This document shows, one piece after another, positions 59,685 to 64,000 of a stretch of 64,000 nucleotides of DNA. Positions within the stretch are counted from its first letter, which is position 1. Each line of letters begins with the position of its first letter. Source of the DNA: Winogradskyella eckloniae. Lineage in GTDB: Bacteria > Bacteroidota > Bacteroidia > Flavobacteriales > Flavobacteriaceae. Below the pieces are notes generated by a model. It was given only the letters and a program-made list of their open reading frames with translations, was not told where the DNA came from and searched no databases. A program made the position numbers and the translations under genes. The stretch lies in the NCBI RefSeq assembly GCF_013249045.1, contig NZ_JABRWP010000002.1:1-64000 (forward strand), written 5' to 3'.

Positions 59685-62600
59685 TTAACTGATGGCTCTT
59701 TTTAAATCGGTAAAACTTCGTTTATTCTGAAACGTAGGATTCAAAGATTTTACTGCATAACGAGGGTCTTCAATAATTGCTAAGCGTTCCATTTTTGAAA
59801 CTTCAATCGTTACACAATCAAACTCAACCATTACTTTACCTATAATGCTGTAAATCCCTTTACCTCTAAAAGGATATTTGGCTGCCACAGGCGGAAAGTG
59901 AACCGTGTCTAAAAAATCGCCATCGCGATCCAAAAAGGTTCCAAAATGCATTATTTTTCCATTGGCTGTTTTAGTGTTTTTTGTGGTTATTAAATAGCCT
60001 TCAATAATAATCAACTTATTTTCAAGCTTTATAAGGTGTTTGGCTCTTAAGTTACTAATCGAAGGTGTTTCTAGTAAAAAGAAAGGATTACAAAGTGAAA
60101 AACCGAGTAATTCAATAGAATCGAAAGCGTTTTCAAGGTCGGTACTTGGTAATTCTGGTGTGTTATAGTTAATGCGTTGGGTTTTAAATAACGTAATTAC
60201 TTCGTCTTGAATTACGGTTTTACTAATCTTTAAATGGGCTTCCCAAAGCAACTCACGTTTATTGATATTTGTAAATCTAAAGGCGTTGATTTTTATTAAA
60301 ATAGATATCTGCTCAATAGAAATGGGTACACGCTCAATATAATCATCTAAGGACTGAAACGTCCCGTTTTTTTTACGTTCATTGAGTATGCGATGGATGG
60401 TTTTAGATTCTAGAGATTGCAAAAACATAAAGCCTAAATAAATGGTTGTTCCTTTTATAATGGCTTGGTTAAACGAACGATTAATACATGGTGCTTCAAT
60501 GGTTGCATTGTGCATTCTTGCTTCGTGGACGTAGAGTTCTGTGCTGTAAAATCCGCCAAAATTGTTAATGGTGGCTGTCATGTATTCCAACGGATAATAG
60601 GCTTTTAAAAACAGACTTTGGTAGCTTTCTACAGCATAAGATGCGGAATGCCCTTTTGCAAAGGCATAACCTGCAAAACTTTCTATTTGTCGCCAAACGT
60701 CTGCCACTAAGGCTTCAGGTTTACCAGCGTTTATACAATTATTGAAGAATTTTTGCTTCACTTTTAAAAACTCATTTCGTGAGCGGAATTTCCCAGACAT
60801 ACCACGACGTAACATATCAGATTCGCCTAAATCTAAGCCTCCAAAATAATGAGCCACTTTAATAACGTCCTCTTGGTACACCATTACGCCATACGTTTCT
60901 GGCATAATTTGAGCCAATACAGGATGTGCGTCTTTACGTTTTTCGGGATAACGATAGCGCAAAATATATTGCCGCATCATGCCGCTTTTGGCCACACCAG
61001 GTCTAATCACAGAACTTGCAGCCACCAAACCGAGATAATCATCAACTTGCAATTTTTTTAAGAGCATACGCATGGCTGGCGATTCTACATAGAAACAGCC
61101 TATAGCTTTGGCGTTGCGCAACAAATCTTTTATGCGCTCGTCTGCTTTAAAGCGTTTAATATCATGGATGTCAATAGGTGGCTGTTCCGTGTAATTGGCA
61201 TCAATAATTTCTACAGCTTCCTTTATTTTTCCTAAGCCACGTTGACTTAAAATATCGAATTTGTACAAACCAATATCTTCGGCTACCACCATATCAAATT
61301 GTGTGGTGGCAAAACCTTTTGGTGGCATAAATGTGGCACAATAGTAATGAATAGGTTGTTCTGAAATGAGAATACCACCAGCATGAATACCTAAATAATT
61401 AGGAAACCCTTGAATGTAGGTTGCATATTTTATGACCAGTTGTGATAGTTTATCGAGCTGGTTAAGGTTATATTTTCTTCGGGTTAATTTGTCCATTTCG
61501 GCCTTTGGTAAGCCAAAAACTTTCCCTAATTCGCGTACAGACGCCTTAAATTTAAAGGTGTTGTAAACCGCAATAAGTGCTGTGTGTTTAAAGGTTTTGA
61601 AAATGTAATTGGTAATATCATCTCTATCGCGCCAGGAAAAATCGAGGTCGAAATCGGGTGGATTCTGGCGAAATAAATTAATGAAACGCTCAAAATATAA
61701 GTCTAGCTCAATTGGGTCTACATCTGTAATTCGCAACAAATACGCAATAATACTATTGGCACCACTACCACGACCAACGTAGTAATAGTCTTTACTTCGT
61801 GCGTATTCTAAAATTTTCCAATTGATGAGAAAATAGGACACAAAGTTTTGTTGTTTTATAATGCTAAGTTCTTTTTCAATGCGATCGTACACTTTTTGTT
61901 CTACGTCAGTGCCGTAACGATAGGAAATACCATCGTAAGTCAATTGTTTTAACAGTTGATAATCTGTAGTTTTATTTTCAGTCAGGCACTTTTGATTTTT
62001 AGGTGCCACGTTTTCAAAATTAAAATCAATAGAACAGCGTTGTAAAAGTTGTTCGGTATTACTAATGAGTTTTGGGAATTCGGCATAGGTTTCGCAGAGT
62101 TCATTGTAAGGTAACATCATGTCGTTTATGCTGCCTTCTTCAGACTTTGGAAGTTTACTCAGCAGTGTGTTATTATCAATAGCACGCAATAAACGATGCG
62201 TGTTAAATCCTTTTTTATTTTGAAAGGATACCGTTTTTAAAACCACGAGTTTATGTTTGAATTGATTCCATTTTGAAAATTTAAGCCGATTAAGGTTTTG
62301 AGGTGTGATGCCTAAAAATTCATTTTGTTTTAATTCGAAATCTTTTCCAGATTGATACGGATAAATCACGAAGCTATCTTGTATGTCTTCATCTGGTCGT
62401 TCAGGAATTTGTAAGTCTGAATTATGAAGAAACTTTGAGAGGTAGTTATTGATACTGTGAAAACCATTATTGTTTTTAGCAATAAGAATAAATTGTTGTT
62501 TAGCGCGGTTTCTAAAATCGACACCAAGGACCGATTTTATTTTATATTTTTTAGATAAGCGCATCACATCTAAGCAAGCCGATGTGCTGTTAATATCAGT

Positions 62601-62705
62601 TAATGCAAGGGTTTGTACGCCATTTTCTGAAGCAATAGCGAGCAGTTGTTCTGGTTTTATGGTTCCATAACGAAGACTAAAATAAGTGTGACAATTTAAA
62701 TACAT
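59685..62705 (-). CDS. dnaE2: Error-prone-type DNA polymerase III alpha subunit
   Basis: 1006 residues from the ATG at 62703-62705 (MYLNCHTYFSLRYG); an upstream in-frame start adds 18 basic residues before the PHP domain. PHP domain is degenerate (LALTDINS in place of the usual T-D-H-G). Polymerase core: YYVGRGSGANSIIAYLL, PPDFDLDFSWRDRDD (catalytic Asp-x-Asp), MVYQEDVIKVAHYFGG, AFAKGHSASYAVESYQSLFLK. Helix-hairpin-helix and OB-fold follow (LIIIEGYLITTKNTK). About 1000 residues versus about 1450 for the replicative DnaE, as for DnaE2/ImuC. Divergent from the LexA-like gene and upstream of dinB on the same strand. Confidence 0.9.
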   Translation of the reverse strand: MYLNCHTYFSLRYGTIKPEQLLAIASENGVQTLALTDINSTSACLDVMRLSKKYKIKSVLGVDFRNRAKQQFILIAKNNNGFHSINNYLSKFLHNSDLQIPERPDEDIQDSFVIYPYQSGKDFELKQNEFLGITPQNLNRLKFSKWNQFKHKLVVLKTVSFQNKKGFNTHRLLRAIDNNTLLSKLPKSEEGSINDMMLPYNELCETYAEFPKLISNTEQLLQRCSIDFNFENVAPKNQKCLTENKTTDYQLLKQLTYDGISYRYGTDVEQKVYDRIEKELSIIKQQNFVSYFLINWKILEYARSKDYYYVGRGSGANSIIAYLLRITDVDPIELDLYFERFINLFRQNPPDFDLDFSWRDRDDITNYIFKTFKHTALIAVYNTFKFKASVRELGKVFGLPKAEMDKLTRRKYNLNQLDKLSQLVIKYATYIQGFPNYLGIHAGGILISEQPIHYYCATFMPPKGFATTQFDMVVAEDIGLYKFDILSQRGLGKIKEAVEIIDANYTEQPPIDIHDIKRFKADERIKDLLRNAKAIGCFYVESPAMRMLLKKLQVDDYLGLVAASSVIRPGVAKSGMMRQYILRYRYPEKRKDAHPVLAQIMPETYGVMVYQEDVIKVAHYFGGLDLGESDMLRRGMSGKFRSRNEFLKVKQKFFNNCINAGKPEALVADVWRQIESFAGYAFAKGHSASYAVESYQSLFLKAYYPLEYMTATINNFGGFYSTELYVHEARMHNATIEAPCINRSFNQAIIKGTTIYLGFMFLQSLESKTIHRILNERKKNGTFQSLDDYIERVPISIEQISILIKINAFRFTNINKRELLWEAHLKISKTVIQDEVITLFKTQRINYNTPELPSTDLENAFDSIELLGFSLCNPFFLLETPSISNLRAKHLIKLENKLIIIEGYLITTKNTKTANGKIMHFGTFLDRDGDFLDTVHFPPVAAKYPFRGKGIYSIIGKVMVEFDCVTIEVSKMERLAIIEDPRYAVKSLNPTFQNKRSFTDLKRAIS

Positions 62706-62882
62706 AAAAAACGTTGTTTTTTTGATAATAGACCGCTTTGCTTTTAGAGACAAGAACAAAGACTATGTTTTAACTAACTGATAAAGAGAAATCAATAGGT
62801 TGATAAAAATGTTTACACTCTATTCTTAATTATTTCTATTAGCAGATTGTAAAATTAGCTACTATATGTAGTTTTTGTTGCT

Positions 62883-62890
62883 TATATTTG
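62883..62890 (+). promoter_or_regulatory. -7 box of the LexA-like gene
   Basis: TATATTTG, full match to TAnnTTTG. It lies 158 bp before the ATG, so transcription would start just before the heptamer repeat. No TTG at standard distance. Confidence 0.45.
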
Positions 62891-62903
62891 TAGTAATATA
62901 TAA

Positions 62904-62959
62904 ATTAGTGATTAGTGATTAGTGATTAGTGATTAGTGATTAGTGATTAGTGATTAGTG
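62904..62959. repeat. Tandem heptamer repeat, eight units
   Basis: Eight perfect consecutive copies of ATTAGTG, followed by one degenerate unit (ATTGATG). In the predicted leader of the LexA-like gene. Copy number of such repeats can vary by slippage. Confidence 0.95.
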
Positions 62960-63048
62960 ATTGATGAAGGTGGAAGAGAATATGAGTGTAAGGGCTTGTA
63001 CTGTTAGTATGGCACTTAAAAAAAATGATTAATAAAAATAAATTATAA

Positions 63049-63816
63049 ATGAAACCAATTCAGGCCAACATAAAACATTTACGCGCGCTTAGAAAGCTGT
63101 CTCAAGAGCGTTTTGCAGACGAACTAAACTGGACACGCTCCGTTGTGGGTTCTTACGAAGAAGGCCGTTCTGAGCCGCCAATAGACCGTTTAATAGACTT
63201 GTCTAATTTCTTTGATATTCCTATTGATATTTTGGTAAAAAACGATTTACGCAAGGCAAAAGATACCTCGTTTATAGAAGTAGGGAATAAGCGTGTGTTG
63301 TTCCCGGTAACGGTTAGTGAAAACAATGAAGATTTAATTGAGATTATACCAGCAAAGGCCTCAGCAGGTTATTTGTCTGGTTATGATGACCCAGAATATA
63401 TAGAGCAACTTCAAAAAATAAAATTACCTTTTTTACCAACAGGTACGCACAGAGCATTTCCTATTAAAGGCGATTCTATGTTGCCTGTAAAAGATGGTGC
63501 TTTTATAGTTGCAAAGTTTACGGAAGATATCAGTGATATTAAAAATGGACGAACTTATATTATTTTAACAAAGGATGATGGTTTGGTTTATAAGCGTGTT
63601 TATATACCTGAAGGCGATACTACAAATTTGTTATTGAGTTCTGATAATAAGACGTATCAACCATATTTAGTTAAGCGCGAAAATATATTAGAAATTTGGG
63701 AATTTACCTGCTGTATTAATACTCAAGAATACGATGAAAAGGAATTGAAACTAAGCAGTATTATGATGTTATTTCAGGAGTTGAAAGTAGAGTTGGAGGC
63801 TGTGAAGCGAATGTAA
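63049..63816 (+). CDS. LexA-like XRE/S24 self-cleaving repressor
   Basis: 255 residues. XRE helix-turn-helix (about 5-65; LRALRKLSQERFADEL, SVVGSYEEGRSEP), then an S24/LexA peptidase domain. Cleavage site KASAG with Ala106-Gly107; catalytic Ser143 in KGDSMLP; Lys182 in VYKRV, spacing right for Ser-Lys autoproteolysis. Predicted to be cleaved on RecA activation and so to derepress the neighbouring dnaE-type gene and dinB. Replaces a classical LexA (winged helix) in many Bacteroidota. A hairpin terminator follows. Confidence 0.93.
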   Translation: MKPIQANIKHLRALRKLSQERFADELNWTRSVVGSYEEGRSEPPIDRLIDLSNFFDIPIDILVKNDLRKAKDTSFIEVGNKRVLFPVTVSENNEDLIEIIPAKASAGYLSGYDDPEYIEQLQKIKLPFLPTGTHRAFPIKGDSMLPVKDGAFIVAKFTEDISDIKNGRTYIILTKDDGLVYKRVYIPEGDTTNLLLSSDNKTYQPYLVKRENILEIWEFTCCINTQEYDEKELKLSSIMMLFQELKVELEAVKRM

Positions 63817-63907
63817 TCGATTTATTAGAAACAAGACTGCTTTGTTGTTAGAACAAAGACTTAAGACTTGAAGAAATAACCGAATTGAACACCAAAAAAT
63901 TAAACAT

Positions 63908-63943
63908 AAAAAAAGCGCGAAAAATTAATTTCGCGCTTTTTTT
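63908..63943. terminator. Bidirectional terminator
   Basis: GCGCGAAA (63915-63922) and TTTCGCGC (63929-63936) with A- and T-runs of seven on each side; GC-rich stem in AT-rich DNA. Ends the LexA-like gene and the converging gene. Confidence 0.92.
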
Positions 63944-63961
63944 ATTTATATAATGATTGAA

Positions 63962-64000
63962 TTAATCTGCTAAAATAATGAGCTTATTATCTTTCATTTC
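63962..64000 (-). CDS. C-terminal end of a protein cut by the window edge
   Basis: Thirteen codons in frame to the right edge, ending in TAA (63962-63964); visible residues EMKDNKLIILAD. Placed as coding because it follows directly the bidirectional terminator in the converging direction. Family cannot be judged. Confidence 0.4.
   Translation of the reverse strand, partial: EMKDNKLIILAD

Larger units (their letters stand above)
62706..63048. other. Divergent control region of the mutagenesis module
   Basis: 343 bp between the polymerase and the repressor starts. Contains the -7 box 62883-62890, a CTAC/GTAG inverted repeat around TATAT at 62859-62871 that could be a repressor site, and the heptamer repeat 62904-62959. 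Rest is AT-rich with no ORF. Confidence 0.6.

Noticed and set aside
62904..62959. CRISPR-like or iteron (origin) repeat
   Set aside because: Contiguous heptamer with no spacers, no replication initiator gene nearby; a simple microsatellite.

Overview
The window looks like a chromosomal segment of a marine-type member of the Flavobacteriaceae (Bacteroidota). It is AT-rich. Bacteroidota-type -7 boxes (TAnnTTTG) precede several genes. PorZ and proteins with type IX secretion C-termini are present, as are paired DUF1501/DUF1800 proteins, TonB-dependent receptors, a Bacteroidota-type LexA-like XRE/S24 repressor and a THC0290_0291-family protein. I can support no tRNA, rRNA or CRISPR array.

Layout. 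(1) 1-9597 is the standout: an integron-like cassette array. Eleven consecutive cassettes (123-8421), all read on the minus strand, are separated by ten related ~130-bp imperfect palindromes. Each cassette starts with GTT plus about seven private bases, and the exact complement of that decamer recurs where its own palindrome begins. This is the diagnostic relation of integron attC sites. The cassettes carry small proteins of mostly unknown function (a lipoprotein S41 protease, a lipoprotein, a membrane protein pair, DUF-like and possibly immunity-like proteins). Two ORF-less cassettes are near-copies of each other. At the right end lies a tyrosine recombinase with Xer-like spacing and no sign of the extra segment that defines IntI. 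At the far left the tail of an IS110-like transposase abuts the last cassette.

(2) 9694-35090 is housekeeping and conserved flavobacterial genes: zinc-ribbon protein, ferritin, MG2 protein, an apparent metG-to-tex operon, DUF1501/DUF1800, an LD-carboxypeptidase (S66), yraN, a yicC-gmk-nadD cluster, thioesterase, DMT exporter, ArsC-like protein, Na+/H+ antiporter, a cystathionine gamma-synthase/lyase and gdhA. (3) 35217-51553 has porZ-recO, a TonB-dependent receptor, a 1675-residue type IX-secreted protein, recX, and a flotillin with an NfeD-like partner. (4) 51554-59684 is a repeat-rich stretch holding a BtuB-like receptor divergent from a MocR regulator, a DUF2007 protein, a DUF2975/XRE pair and dinB. 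Four palindromic repeat families occur here, including a 100-bp element present as two exact inverted copies about 7.2 kb apart. (5) 59685-64000 has an error-prone-type DnaE divergent from a self-cleaving LexA-like repressor. Together with dinB it looks like a damage-inducible mutagenesis module. A tandem heptamer sits in the repressor leader.

The candidate new system is the cassette array. It has attC-like sites with covarying arms and strand-asymmetric pairing (G.T wobbles on one strand), but the adjacent recombinase is not a canonical integron integrase and is transcribed in the same direction as the cassettes.
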